Below are positions 10,424 to 21,081 of a stretch of DNA of 64,000 nt, piece after piece (positions within the stretch are counted from its first letter, which is position 1; each line of letters begins with the position of its first letter). The position numbers and the translations under genes are program-made. The notes beneath the pieces are model-generated. The model saw only the letters and a program-made list of their open reading frames with translations. It did not search any database and was not told where the DNA came from. This stretch comes from Lytechinus pictus (lineage: Eukaryota; Echinodermata; Echinoidea; Temnopleuroida; Toxopneustidae), in the NCBI RefSeq assembly GCF_037042905.1, contig NC_087251.1, positions 49,419,373-49,483,372 on the forward strand, given 5' to 3'.

Positions 10424-11251
10424 TTGTCTCGCCTGCATAGCAGAGCGAGACTATAGGCGCCGCTTTTCCGACGGCGACGGCGGCAGCGGCGTCAACATCA
10501 AATCTTAACCTAAGGTTAAGTTTTTGAAATGACATCATAACTTAAGAAGTATATGGACCTAGTTCATGAAACTTGGACATAAGGTTAATCAAGTATAACT
10601 GAACATCCTGCCTGAGTTTCAGGTCACGTGATCAAGGTCAAAGGTCATTTAGGGTCAATGAACTTTGGTCAAGTTGGGGGTATTTGTTGAATTACTATCA
10701 TAACTTTGAAAATTTATGGATCTAGTCCATGAAACTTGGACATAAGGTTAATCAAGTATAAGTGAACATCCTGCTCGAGTTTCAGGTCACGTGACCAAGG
10801 TCAAAGGTCATTTAGGGTCAATGAACTTTGGCCAAGTTGGGGGTATTTGTTGAATTACCATCATAACTTTGAAAGTTTATGGATCTAGTTCATAAAACTT
10901 GGACATAAGAGTAATCAAGCATCACTGAACATCCCCTGTGAGTTTCAGGTCACAAAACCAAGTCAAAGGTCAGTTAAGGTCAATAAACTTAGGCCATGTT
11001 GGGGTAATTGTTGAAGTGCCATCATAACTTTGAAAGTTTATGGATAGAGTGAATGAAATGTGGACATGGGTGTAGTTGACAGTCTTAAGTCTCCGTTCAA
11101 ATGTCATTTATGGTCAATGAACGTGGTATTATGTCATTATATGAATGATGTTTTTGTGAATGATTATTTTTAAAGTAGTTTTCAAAGTTAGCACTGCTAC
11201 TATATTAAATTGCGTAATGCAGGCGAGACTGCCAGAGGCGTTCCACTTGTT
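10424..11251 (+). mobile_element. TCTCGCCTGCATAGC element, copy A (tandem-repeat core)
   Basis: The 5' block TGTCTCGCCTGCATAGCAGA, then GGCGCCGCTTTTCCGACGG with a GGC-rich run, opens the element. Three to four tandem units of about 160-165 bp follow (TCATAACTTTGAAAGTTTAT, ...CATGAAACTTGGACATAAG, ...CAAGGTCAAAGGTCATTT). The 3' block is ATGCAGGCGAGACTGCCAGA, then GGCGTTCCACTTGTT. The 5' and 3' blocks contain inverted GTCTCGCCTGCAT. Copies B (27670) and C (39211) have the same order. A tandem-repeat core between conserved ends resembles Helentron-associated non-autonomous elements of marine invertebrates, but that class assignment is inference. Confidence 0.75.
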
Positions 11252-11592
11252 TCTATTTCTTGTACTTTGTCCTAAAATTTAAACATTCTGGGCAATGTTT
11301 GAGATCCTAAACGAGATGTGTATCCAACTGAATTATTACTGCGAGCGCGAAGCGCGAGCAGAAATTTTTAGTATACCTTTTGATCTGATCAAAAAGGATC
11401 TGTTAACGGCTCCTTGCGGTTAGCCATGAAGACGATACATATTTCAACAATCAAACAATGCGAGCGCGAAGCGCGAGCTGAAAATATATATATAATTGTG
11501 ATGAGCAAGGACCTAAACATTGCGTGGGTGCTTCAGTGAGTAGTATATTGGCGAAGAAGCTCAAAAAGCATTGAAGCTTGAAGTTGAAGCTT

Positions 11593-11597
<5 letters not shown>
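11252..11597. repeat. GCGAGCGCGAAGCGCGAGC motifs
   Basis: GCGAGCGCGAAGCGCGAGC occurs at about 11340 and 11460, each followed by an A/T-rich start (AGAAATTTTT, TGAAAATATA). Shortened or diverged forms are at 10405 and 48906. The motif is self-complementary around GCGC. I see no gene. Confidence 0.55.
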
Positions 11598-11650
<53 letters not shown>

Positions 11651-11790
11651 TGGCGAAGAAGCTTAAAAAGCATTGAAACTAGAGACGTAGCCTGGATTTC
11701 TTCAACTTTTATTAGTACAAGCTTTCGGCCATTTAGTTCGGCCTTCTTCAGGTATCTGAAGATGTAAAATACATAATGGCTTTACATGTA

Positions 11791-11866
<76 letters not shown>
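11598..11866. repeat. Two (AT)n microsatellites around a repeat fragment
   Basis: (AT)n tracts at about 11597-11645 and 11793-11866 flank a 130-bp piece containing GGCCGAACTAAATGGCC on the minus strand (11728-11744) and GCTTTCGG/CTTCTTCAGG. TTGGCGAAGAAGCT(C/T)AAAAA also occurs just before each side of the first tract (11549, 11649). The piece resembles retroelement 3' ends; the class is uncertain. Confidence 0.6.
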
Positions 11867-11869
<3 letters not shown>

Positions 11870-12571
11870 CATTCACTTTAATACTTTTGTTATTGCTCTG
11901 CATTTCTTTCTCCTTTATCCCTAGCCCTTTAAGCGTTCCAAATCCCTAACTGTTATTTCTGTGAAATTGTATTAAAAATACCGATATAGTAGGATGGGGG
12001 GGGGGGGGGGTCGGATGTCCGGACACTTTATATTTTATTTATAAGTAAATAAGTTGTGAATAAAATGAATAGCTAGAAAGTAATAACAAATATTCGACAT
12101 CACCTCTGTTGCTTATTGAATTTCAAGATAAAAAGAAACAACTGAAACTACTTTCCTCCAGAATACATATAATGTTTTTAATTATAGCTGGCGATATACA
12201 ACATTTGGTATTAAAACTACAAAAGGCTTATTTAAAAAAAAAATATGTTGTACATACGAGCTGAATACATCACAGTTTAAACATTAAGAAATAATTAAGT
12301 TTTTAATTCAAATAAATTCAAAATAATCTACCTTCTCCTCTTTATCATCATTATCACCGGCATTATCATCATCATCCGCGTCATCATCTTCCTGGTTGTT
12401 CTCTATGCAACTCAACGAATGCAAAATTGCATAGCGCCACCTTTTGTTTGAAACATTATATCGTTGGTTTTAACTTTCTTCAAATACTAGTAGCTGTTTT
12501 TCGGTAATACTAACAAATAACTGAACTTCTTTATATCAATTATATTCAGCATGTACGTATAATTGATTTGT
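11867..12571. other. No gene; left copy of a local duplication
   Basis: AT-rich. The part 12395-12475 (GCATAGCGCCACCTTTTG, GAAACATTATATCG) reappears diverged at 14085-14125, part of a local duplication described under findings. Confidence 0.4.
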
Positions 12572-12575
12572 TTAA

Positions 12576-13476
12576 CCCTAAAAGGACTGGGGGCCATGAT
12601 GCCCCCTCAACGTTTCGCCCGATATTTTCGAAACTCAAAAAGATAGCACGAGCTGCACTAGCGTACCTAAGGGGGACAGACTGCCCCCCCTGACGAGTCA
12701 CAACTCATGCAAAGGACGTATCCCTGCCCCCCTGAAGAGCCACAAGTGTCCCCCTCCTTTGAACTTGAAGACCTTTTTTTTTTTTTTTCTTGTCAATTTT
12801 TTTTCTGGTGCGAAATTTGCCCCCCCCCCCTTTGGAAAATCCTAGGTACGCCACTGACTGCAAAGACTTCTTTCCTTGAAGTCTCGCGCAACTTTTGAGA
12901 CCAAATTCGCGACATACGGGTATAGCATCGCCACGTCACGTGACTTTTTACGCGACAATGTCATGCCGAACATGGCTCATTTGTATACTGTGTGTACAAA
13001 GTCTATGGGAGATGAAATTCATAAAAGGGTTTATTTTATATTCTAAGTGGTCTGCTTAATTAATTTAGAGTTTTATTAAGTTATGAAAGTGTCTATGATA
13101 ATTTCCATTGAAAAAAACCCCAATAAAAAACAAAAGATGAAAAAAAAGATAAATACAAAAGAAATTCTAAAGACAAAGAAATACATAAGGAAAAATTGGC
13201 TTTCACAAATTTTCTTTGTGGAAACCTATAAATTAGATTGCAAAGATGACATCTGGAAAAAAAAGAAGTAAATATGCAGTGAAACTGGGTGTTAAATATG
13301 CAAATCATGTTTTTTACGAATAAATTTGCATAACTTCATACTAAATAAAAAATAATCATTTTCAGATTTTTTTTATACTGGCTTGTAGTTTATGTAGTAT
13401 AGAATGTGCGTGTCGAATCGCGCGAACGGCAGCCGAGATCAGAAGTCCCATCTCATATAGCCCAGTCCTTTTAGGG
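12576..13476. mobile_element. piggyBac-like MITE, copy 1
   Basis: The target duplication TTAA flanks both sides (12572-12575, 13477-13480). The terminal inverted repeats are CCCTAAAAGGACTGGG and CCCAGTCCTTTTAGGG, a perfect 16-bp match. TTAA targets and CCC starts are the hallmark of piggyBac elements. The inside has no transposase; the two open frames near 13083-13308 are A-rich chance frames on opposite strands. A small hAT-like MITE lies inside at about 12655-12858. A second copy is at 42220-43969. Confidence 0.9.
12655..12858. mobile_element. hAT-like MITE nested in the piggyBac-like MITE
   Basis: The ends CACTAGCGTACCTAAGG and CCTAGGTACGCCACTG are inverted repeats (consensus near CAGTGGCGTACCTAGG, a common hAT terminus). 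The C-rich core holds CCCCCCTGACGAGTCAC and CCCCTGAAGAGCCAC repeats. The segment is absent from the second piggyBac-like copy at 42450-42490, which shows it is an insertion. Confidence 0.7.
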
Positions 13477-13480
13477 TTAA

Positions 13481-14131
13481 GATTGTCTCTATCATGTCTA
13501 AATTTATTCAATAACAGAGATACGATCTTACGTATTCAATGTAGTATAGCGCCAGCTATAGTTCAAATTATAATGTGGTCTAAAGTAAAATAGTTTTTTT
13601 AGTCTACTTGTTATGCAGTGGACAGGTTATTGTTTGAAATTAAACAATTTGTTTTAAAATTTCCATGTTCATTGATAATACAACGTCCTTTTATCTGCAT
13701 TTCATTGGGCAGGGTCTTCGTCTTCTTCATTATTGAACTACCCTTATCTATTCACCAGTTGTTGCCGTGGCAGTATCAATATGAATTCCATTGTAGTTTT
13801 GGAATGAAGGGATGATCAGAATTAAGTATCATGATGTTTAATATGATTTACCGGAATTAAATAATTTGCATTTACGTGTTATTGGAGTAGATCATTCCTA
13901 GTTGATGAGTTTCGAGGATATTTAGCGATTTTTTTTTATCATGGCTAAAATAGATATAAAGTATATTCCTCATTTGTCTCCTCCTCTTCTTCTCATCTCA
14001 TCTCCACAGAGTTCTCATCATCATTGTTGCTAATGTGATCGTTGCCAAATGCTGACCGATGTGGACAAACTTCACGAACGAAAGTCGCATAGCGCCATCT
14101 CTTGTTGGAAACATTATATCGCTGTATTTAA
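13481..14131. other. No gene; spacer within the local duplication
   Basis: AT-rich. GTAGTATAGCGCCAGCTATA (about 13541) matches GTAGTATAGCGCCATCTATA (about 14964). The short open frames here lack splice sites. Confidence 0.4.
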
Positions 14132-14840
14132 ACAATAAAAAACAAAAGAAATAGTGAGTAATGGACATCATCGACTGACTCACCTTGTGAATATGACTGT
14201 TTTGTGAAAAATAAGCGAAACTTTAAAATGTCATAACTTTCCGCATACATTCGTAATTCCGAAGCTTCGTTATTCCGAAGGTTTGGATATTCCGAAGGTT
14301 CGTTATTCCGAAGGTTCGTTATTCCGAAGGTTCGTATTTCCGAAGGTTCGTAATTCCGAAGGTTCGTTAGTCCGAAAACGAAAAGATGTTTGTAATTCCG
14401 AAGGTTCGTTAGTTCGAAAACGAAGTGAGGTTCGTAATTCCGAAGGTTCGTTAGTCCGAAAACGAAATGATGTTCGTAATTCCGAAGGTTCGTTAGTTCG
14501 AAAACGAAGTGAGGTTCGTAATTCCGAAGGTTCGTTAATCCGAAAAAGAAACATCAAACCTTATTTTGTTTTCGGATTATCGAACCTTCGGAATAACGCC
14601 ACAAATGTTTGGATTAACGAACCCTTTTACGTTTTCGGATTAACGAACATCGAGGTATAGGCAATTTACGTGTTTCGGAATTACGAACCTTCGGAATAAA
14701 GAACCATCGGAATTACGAACCTTCAGAATTACGAAGTGTAACCATAACTTTCTTATTTTACATCCGATTTTTCAGCACTATGCCAGTTTGATTTTTCCCT
14801 ATTTATTAAAGTCAGCATTTTCCTGGGGTGGACTTGACCC
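14132..14840. mobile_element. TTAA MITE (AGG-CAAGTCCACC family), right part, split by an insertion
   Basis: CAATAAAAAACAAAAGAAAT, ..AAAATAAGCGAAACTTTAAA and TCATAACTTTC precede the minisatellite element. TTATTTTACATCCGATTTT and GGGGTGGACTTGACC follow it, ending at TTAA (14841-14844). Full-length relatives are at 35719-36350 and 42639-43241. The left half is lost. Confidence 0.8.
14247..14741. mobile_element. TTCCGAAGGTTCG minisatellite element, copy 1
   Basis: The element is built of units like TTCGTAATTCCGAAGG. The first half carries them on one strand and the second half as reverse complements, so it can fold on itself. It starts CGCATACATTCGTAATTCCG and ends with the imperfect inverse CGAAGTGTAACC. 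An 8-9 bp target duplication (ATAACTTT(C)) flanks it inside a MITE, so it transposed as one unit; 8-bp duplications suggest hAT-type mobility. The long open frames EGSLVRKRS(E) are translated minisatellite on either strand, not genes. Confidence 0.85.
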
Positions 14841-14844
14841 TTAA

Positions 14845-15231
14845 CTTTGTTGAAATCGCCCTGATCTGAATGTTTTATAATAAATATAGTATGCGTGAAT
14901 TACCTTTATGTTTTTGATTATTTCTATCAACTTATCTATGTTTTATTCTAGGAACATTAAAATGTAGTATAGCGCCATCTATACTTTATGGTCCGTATTC
15001 TGAAGGTGTCACGCGCGTAAAACATTCCCCATAGACTTGTGTGTTAAAATGGCACTTAAGAAAAATTCATACTAAAATAAATGTGAAATTAGAGGGTCGA
15101 ATGTTTACTACCTTTGGATAGGATATATATCTGACATTCCATATCTGACCAGAGAAGGGTATCGTAGCCAGCTCATTTTAAAAATAAATCGCCATTTATG
15201 AAGATAACTATGATGGGATCAAATTCATCAC
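14845..15231. other. No gene; right copy of the local duplication
   Basis: Contains GTAGTATAGCGCCATCTATA, the partner of the sequence near 13541. No other feature is supported. Confidence 0.4.
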
Positions 15232-15408
15232 CTGGGGGCCGTTTCATAAAGTTGTTCGTAAGTTAAGAGCGACTTTAAGAACGACTGGTGATCCTTTCTT
15301 AGGCGCTTAACCATCGCCAATGAATATATCATTTACCACACGAAAGGATCACCAGTCGTTCTTAAAGTCGCTCTTAACTTACGAACAGCTTTAAGAAACG
15401 GACCCCAG
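15232..15408. mobile_element. Foldback MITE (GGGGCCGTTTCATAAAG family)
   Basis: The ends CTGGGGGCCGTTTCATAAAG and CTTTAAGAAACGGACCCCAG open inverted arms of about 75 bp that include TTAAGAGCGACTTTAAGAAC and GACTGGTGATCCTTTC. The loop is about 30 bp. A second copy is at 52513-52695. Confidence 0.85.
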
Positions 15409-17269
15409 AAACAGTAAAATAGCCCCAATTCTTCCGCCAGTCAAAAAATAGTTCCAAATCATTTATATATCTTCCCAATTTGGGCAAAGGAAGTTCAGTG
15501 GTTACCATTTTTAGAATCAGTGTTAGATTTTGAATCATATTCATACACTTTTGTCAATCAGCAATATCAAATTGAAAAAAATCGAATGGGTTGGGTCGAA
15601 CGAATATCTTTAGCCTTCCTGATGTAATTAGGCTCATGGCACCTGAAGTCAGGTTTAAAGTTGTGGTTTAAGTATGGGAAGCCAAAAGTGTCACAATTTT
15701 TATAAAGTTGTAATGTTTCTTATGTTTACTGTGCTTTTTCCCTATTCATCGATGGTGAAGACAATCATCTATTTATACTATCTAGACAATTATGAATGAT
15801 TTGAGAGCCAAATGAGCTGAAATATGATATCTCTATTGTTAGTGATTTATGTAACAATTGGCTATCCATACTTAAACCACAACTTTAAACCTGAGTTTAG
15901 TTAAACCAGAATACGGGCCTATATGTTTGCATATTCAAAAATGTACTCTATACGCTATTTTTTTTTCATCGAAAAAGAACTTGAGATCGTCGGTGGAAAT
16001 ACTCAAGTGATATAAAATAGATTTGAATTATCATTATGTCCACCAAGAATGAAAAATGCTTTTGCAACTGATTTAATGTGTAGATTATCATTGCTCCAAC
16101 TTTTTTACAAGTGTGCATGGCACAATCATACACACCAGTCATGAATGAAAATATGAAATGATTAACATTAAAGTGAGGACATCCAGCCAACCTAATGAAA
16201 ATTCATGACTGCGTGCATATAACTGTTTTCACAAAATATTGCTGAAGTTTAGAATTCAGTAACTGTGTTCCTATCACATTTTGATGAAATTGCGTTCTCG
16301 GTGAATTTTACTCTATTAATTTTATTCAGATATAATTATTTTTTTCTGCCTGGAGTAAGGATTCGGGTTTTAAATGTTTCAAATTTTCATGATATGTTTT
16401 GATATTCTGGAGATAAATTTGTCACTTCTATATTCCTTACATTAATTTATCATATTTGTGCAATTAAATGATAATGATAAAAAAAACCTCTCCAGATTTT
16501 CAATTAGGTTTAGGACATCTGAACATCAACAAAGAGGTGGAAAACAGAAAAAAAGGGAGTGGATTTAAGGCATAAAGGTTCGCATTGTGATTCGATACTG
16601 AATGTTGATGGAAATTGTATATATCATCTTTACTGCACTTTTCTTTTCGCCCTCTTCTTTCCACTTGCTTTTAATTTTTTTGTATTTTTACGATTGATGT
16701 GTAATTCTTTTCTTTGAATCACAAAAAAACGGGGGAGGGGGGTGTTTCTGGAAAACTCATGAACGAGTGCATGCCATATGGTCTTTCGAAGATGCTACAC
16801 TAAACAAAGACCCTTCATGAAATAATAGGCCCAATATTATCATCTACCCTATCTTCAGATCAGTGATCCCACCACACCCTCCGATCGGTTGCCCAGGGAT
16901 CCCAGTCTGCATGACCGATAAATGGATGCCTTTACCTCGATCCCTGCTTTGATTGACCCTTTGTTGTTTACAAACTGGAACGAGGTTTCACGTGAAAATG
17001 GCTTCACGTTTACAAGCAGTAGTCTATTAAAAAACAAACCTAAAAAAATCATATAAGAAGAGATATCAAACAAATTACATAGGAAAAATAAGTTTATGAA
17101 TGAAAATATTTGATTTGATTGAATGTAGTCTTATCATTCTGTTTGCTTTTCTGAATACTAGTATGTTATTTGTGAATTATGAATTCATCACATTTCCTAC
17201 TTCGATTCGATCTTATATACTTAGACTACTAGTACGTTATCTGACCCCAAATCAACACAACAACAAATA
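15409..17269. other. No gene seen
   Basis: AT-rich. It includes a decayed MITE end (16198-16362, see 7401) and a short pair AAACCACAACTTTAAACCTG (about 15875) / CAGGTTTAAAGTTGTGGTTT (about 15652) forming a 220-bp inverted repeat. No convincing exon was found. Confidence 0.45.
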
Positions 17270-17865
17270 CATGCGCCCCGCCCTCAAGCTCTCGCGAGTC
17301 GCGACTATACGTTTCGTATACTATTTTTGTTGGGATCGTCGTGCTGATGTCTTCTGATGAAAACGCCCGGTGAAAAACGTCATCTATTTTCTTAATCTAA
17401 CGTTGGATTTTTCCTGCTCAATTTGGATGGTCTTTCCTGTTACTCTGCCTGTGATACCGATGTCAACGACAACGTTTATCTAGATGCTGATTGAATCCGT
17501 CGAAGAAGTGACTCGAGTCTGCATGACTCTCTGAGACTGAGCCTCGGCTGAGCTCTGCCTCGCCTTCAGCTGCCGCTATGCTCGCGTAGAGGTTGGACAT
17601 GTTAGACTAAGACAGTTGGTTGTTTCATCTTGCTGTTCTGCATGTAGCCCTTAAAATTTCAATTGAAGAGGACCTCTTTCCCTAAGTTGGTACTAAACTG
17701 TAGGCAGCCTTAGCCCTTGGCCTTAGCTTAACCAGACTGAGTGTTTATTTGAAGCAACAGAACTGGCTCAATTGTTCATCATCATAATTCATACTCATTT
17801 TTAGCCCAGCCCAGGCATTCATTCTATTCTATATACCAACTATTGAAATCAAGGATTTATGCAAA
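17270..17865 (+). promoter_or_regulatory. Probable promoter and 5' UTR of gene 2
   Basis: A CpG-richer stretch precedes the ATG at 17866. It contains TCTCGCGAGT (17290-17299), one base from the TCTCGCGAGA element found at many metazoan TATA-less promoters, followed by TCGCGA. The distance to the start codon (about 560 bp) leaves room for a 5' UTR intron; a possible acceptor is the tract before ATCAAG at about 17851. Confidence 0.4.
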
Positions 17866-18612
17866 ATGGAGAAAGCAGAAAATGCAGATATTCAGAACTT
17901 GCAGAACGCAGCGGGAAATAGCGTTGCCAGTCCAAACACAAGGCGCCGTCTCCTCAAGATGAAAGCCCCAAACTTGCCAAAGCTTCATATCAAAATACCA
18001 TTCCTGAAGCGAGGATTTCATGTTGATGATGGCCGCGGCTGCCACAGTGCCGATGTAGTCAGCAACTCCCTTCCAAGTGAGTCGTTCATGCCTAGTAAAA
18101 TATATGATGTCGAGTTGTATCATGATTGCGAAGAATGTGGTGAGGAAGATTCAGAGAACCTACCAGAAGGCGATCACGATTCTTCCATCGTCGCCAAGGC
18201 AGTGGAACCGGAAGATGAAGCTGACTCAGACAAGCATCAAAGCGACCTTGATGAGAATGAAAAGGACAATGAGAAAGAGATGACAGAAAATGGACAGGAG
18301 AACTCCCAAGAAAATACAGCTACGGAAGAGGTTGAGAAAGTATCAACAGAAGGAGCTGCGGCACCAAGTACCAAAGAGGGTTGTCTAAAACCTTGCTTAA
18401 AGGTTAATTACCATGGTCGACGCAGGGCTAGCACTTACCCAGGACCTCACGACTGCCTGGAGGCTAGCTTCAAGAGATGCGTCACGTTTTCACCGGACAC
18501 GGTAGAACCTGCCACCAGGAACTGCAAGTACCGGGAATGGATCGAGAAGAAGTGCATTCACCCGAGGAGCCCCCAGATCAACGTCAAGCATGAGAAGAGA
18601 AAATGCCAACTG
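17866..18612 (+). CDS. Gene 2, main coding exon: acidic protein with RVxF-like motif
   Basis: The start is ATG in AAAATGG context; 249 codons follow to a consensus donor CTG|GTAAGC in phase 0. The open frame continues 14 codons into the intron, which is not meant to be coding. Residues 24-50 are basic (RRRLLKMKAPNLPKLHIK). Residues 85-160 are very acidic and probably disordered. Residues 173-249 are Cys/Arg-rich: CLKPCLK (173-179), RRRAST (185-190, a PKA-type site) and KRCVTF (203-208), which fits the RVxF motif used to dock protein phosphatase 1. I do not recognise the family, so a PP1-linked role is only a suggestion from the motif. Codon use and lack of repeats mark this as a host gene. 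Confidence 0.8.
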
Positions 18613-18665
18613 GTAAGCATTATTAAAATTAATCATTCAAGTAATCAAGTTTTATGACAAAAGAC

Positions 18666-18826
18666 CTGGGGCCTGTTGCATAAAACTTTTTACCTGAGAA
18701 AACTCTGGTAAAAACTGAAAACTAAGGTTAGTCCGATTTCTGCCATTGACTTTAACACAGGGCAAAAACTCCGGTAAAAACAACCTGAGTTTTCTCAGGT
18801 AAAAAGTTTTATGCAACGGGCCCCAG
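18666..18826. mobile_element. Foldback MITE, TGCATAAAACTTTTTACC family
   Basis: CTGGGGCCTGTTGCATAAAA and TTTTATGCAACGGGCCCCAG are the ends of arms of about 55 bp (ACTTTTTACCTGAGAAAACT is also matched). It lies in the intron of gene 2 just past the donor. Confidence 0.85.
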
Positions 18827-18990
18827 GGGCCCGTTTCTCAACACCGTCATAAGTCTTAACTTCTTGACTAAATCGGATATAGTGAGCTACTTGTCCGCTA
18901 ACCGTTTCACAAAGCCCTCTTTGCCAAAATCGGGGACAACAACCTGACTAAATTTTTATGACTCCGAAGAACCTGTCATAACTTCTTAAT
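18827..18990 (+). mobile_element. Second foldback-type element abutting the first, partial
   Basis: GGGCCCGTTTCTCAACACCG begins directly after the previous element. CATAAGTCTTAACTTCTTGA near the start and CTGTCATAACTTCTTAATGA near 18974 suggest a diverged internal repeat. Ends are not certain. Confidence 0.45.
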
Positions 18991-19476
18991 GACGTAGTGG
19001 CTAGTGGCATCACGTGGGTAGACTATGACATGCAAAAGTGCCTCGAAATTTGAAAATTATAATCTAACGTAATCAATCATAGGAGTTGAAATTAGATGTA
19101 TATATATAGCAAAACAAGTGAAATAGGTCATTCAGTAATTATTGTATTGCATAGAAACCATAAAAACTGTTGGTAAAACGCCTCAAAACCATTCATTTTG
19201 AAAAAGTAAATTAATTGAATTAATAAAGATTCTACCATGTCAGGCCATCCATAACTGGACATGTATTTGCTGTTTTCAGACCCTTATCAACATTTTTATA
19301 AATTTTTATCTCTAATTTATGCATAGAATTTGTTGAATTTATGTTTCAGTATCAAAGACTTAAACAATTTATAGAAAACTATTATTTTGATGTTTGGATT
19401 GTAGGATGGTTATTTGGTCATTTTCTTTAACTTGTGCTTTCTTCAGCTGTTTTACATAAAATTTCTGTTCCGTCAT
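18991..19476. other. No gene seen
   Basis: AT-rich intronic or intergenic sequence. Confidence 0.4.
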
Positions 19477-19783
19477 AGGGGTGACATGTTTCGCGCGAAA
19501 TTCGAAACCGCAGCATATATAGGCATTCTACACCTGTCGTGTGGAGTAGCGCGCTCAAAATGTGTGAAGATCGCTTCCCGAAGAACGGTTGTGTCCTCAC
19601 TTATGCTAAAACCAGTTTAACGAGGCAAAGCGATCTTGAAAACTACATCGCGAGGTGGTTTTCCAAACTGGTTTGCAAGATCGCTTCCAAGACCGCTTCG
19701 ACCGTTCTCACTACGCGTTAAACTAGTTTCCACTAAACTAGTTTCCAGTAAACTAGTTTTAGGAACGTAGTGAGAACAGCCTC
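19477..19783 (+). mobile_element. GAGGCTGTTCTCA MITE, right two-thirds
   Basis: It matches 63028-63327 closely (TTTCGCGCGAAATT, GAAGATCGCTTCCCGAAGAA, CTCACTACGCGTTAAAC) and ends in the same AGTGAGAACAGCCTC. The left end, seen in the complete copy at 62864, is missing. Confidence 0.8.
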
Positions 19784-19840
19784 AAAGAATCCTCTGTCAA
19801 TTCTTTTGTGACCAAGTACTACTAATTCTAATTGGGTAAT

Positions 19841-20310
19841 CCCGGAGGGGGGGGGGGCACTCACATATATTGGTGTTACGGGAACATGCCGCTTTGATGA
19901 CCCCCTTTTTCAGACCTAATTTTCAGTTCTCTAGATACTCCGAATGACAAAAGTTCCTTTCAGAAGCCGCCCTGCCCCGCTGGCAAGACCCTCATTAGGA
20001 AACATCTCAGTTCCTAGCCCTGCCAAATTTGACCAGCGCAAACTCCGCATGCGAGAGCTGCACGCAGGTCTTCACAACTCTCCGCTAGCAGCTCTATGCA
20101 TTGCTAGCACGGGAGGTCACTTCCATTGACGAGTGGATACCATGCGCGACCATGGGGTCTCGAAAAGCACCCTAAACATGTATTTTCCATATTCTGAAAA
20201 TGCACCCCATAATAAGTATTGGCATGTGAAACCCTACCCTTAATAAGTATTGGAAACAAAACGATACTATTGGCAAGTATTCCCTGAAATGAACCCCTAA
20301 ACACAGTAAA
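19841..20310. mobile_element. G-tract MITE pieces
   Basis: GGAGGGGGGGGGGGCACTCA at about 19843 matches the inverted right end of the element at 21082-21626. From 20112 (CGAGTGGATACCATG, ATGGGGTCTCGAAAAGCACC, ...TAATAAGTATTGGCATGTGA) the sequence matches 29570-29690 in inverse orientation. No complete unit can be drawn. Confidence 0.5.
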
Positions 20311-21073
20311 TCTACATTTCAACATGATGAAGTTGTTTGGTTGAGTCAGTGCTAAGTTCCAAAACCCCAAAATTAAAATTTTCTTAATTGCTATTAACCC
20401 TTTTATTGAAGGGCAAATTTGATCAGATTTTGAGTTTTGCACATTTGTAACACTGGAATTTTCTTTCTTTGCTGCGCACGTTCAACAAAATTAATGTTTC
20501 TAAAATTCATTTACAAATATATTAACTATATTTAGTATTAGGTTCGCCAATTCATATGTTAAACTTTATTTATTTCTTTGTGATTAACAAAACACAAATG
20601 TAGTATGACTGCTTACTGAATCATCGTGTTCTAAAATGTTTCCATTTGATAGTTAGATTTGGATTTCACTCTGTAATGATAATTGAAGTTCTTCCTTCAG
20701 TTCAACCCAAGATGCTTAACTTAATTGAACCGCTATCTATATTAATTGAAAGAGAAGTCTGCTATGAATGAATTGTTTAAATACATTTAATCAATAAACT
20801 GCTTGGCTTTCAGTGTGAATAGGCAGTCTAGCTGTACATACATGTCACCCCCCCCCACACACGCCTTGATAAAGAAAAGTGATATACCCCCTGTGCTGCC
20901 ACGGGTGATTGCTGCTAGTGTGGTTATAATTAGGAAATGGCTTAGTAAATGAATGTGGAGTTGTTTTTTATAGGCCTATAGTTGAAGGCAGGCTCAAGGT
21001 AATGATTTGGATGCTGGTATATTTTCAATGCACATCATTGTGTATACAATGTATACTATAAAGGCCCATCCAT
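20311..21073. other. No gene seen
   Basis: AT-rich, with one C-run at about 20851. No splice sites or repeats with clear ends. Confidence 0.4.
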
Positions 21074-21081
21074 GTACATGT

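Noticed and set aside
14283..14660. Long open frames (EGSLVRKR repeats) on both strands, also at 45263-45511
   Set aside because: They are translations of the TTCCGAAGG minisatellite; stop codons are absent because the unit lacks them, not because of coding selection.
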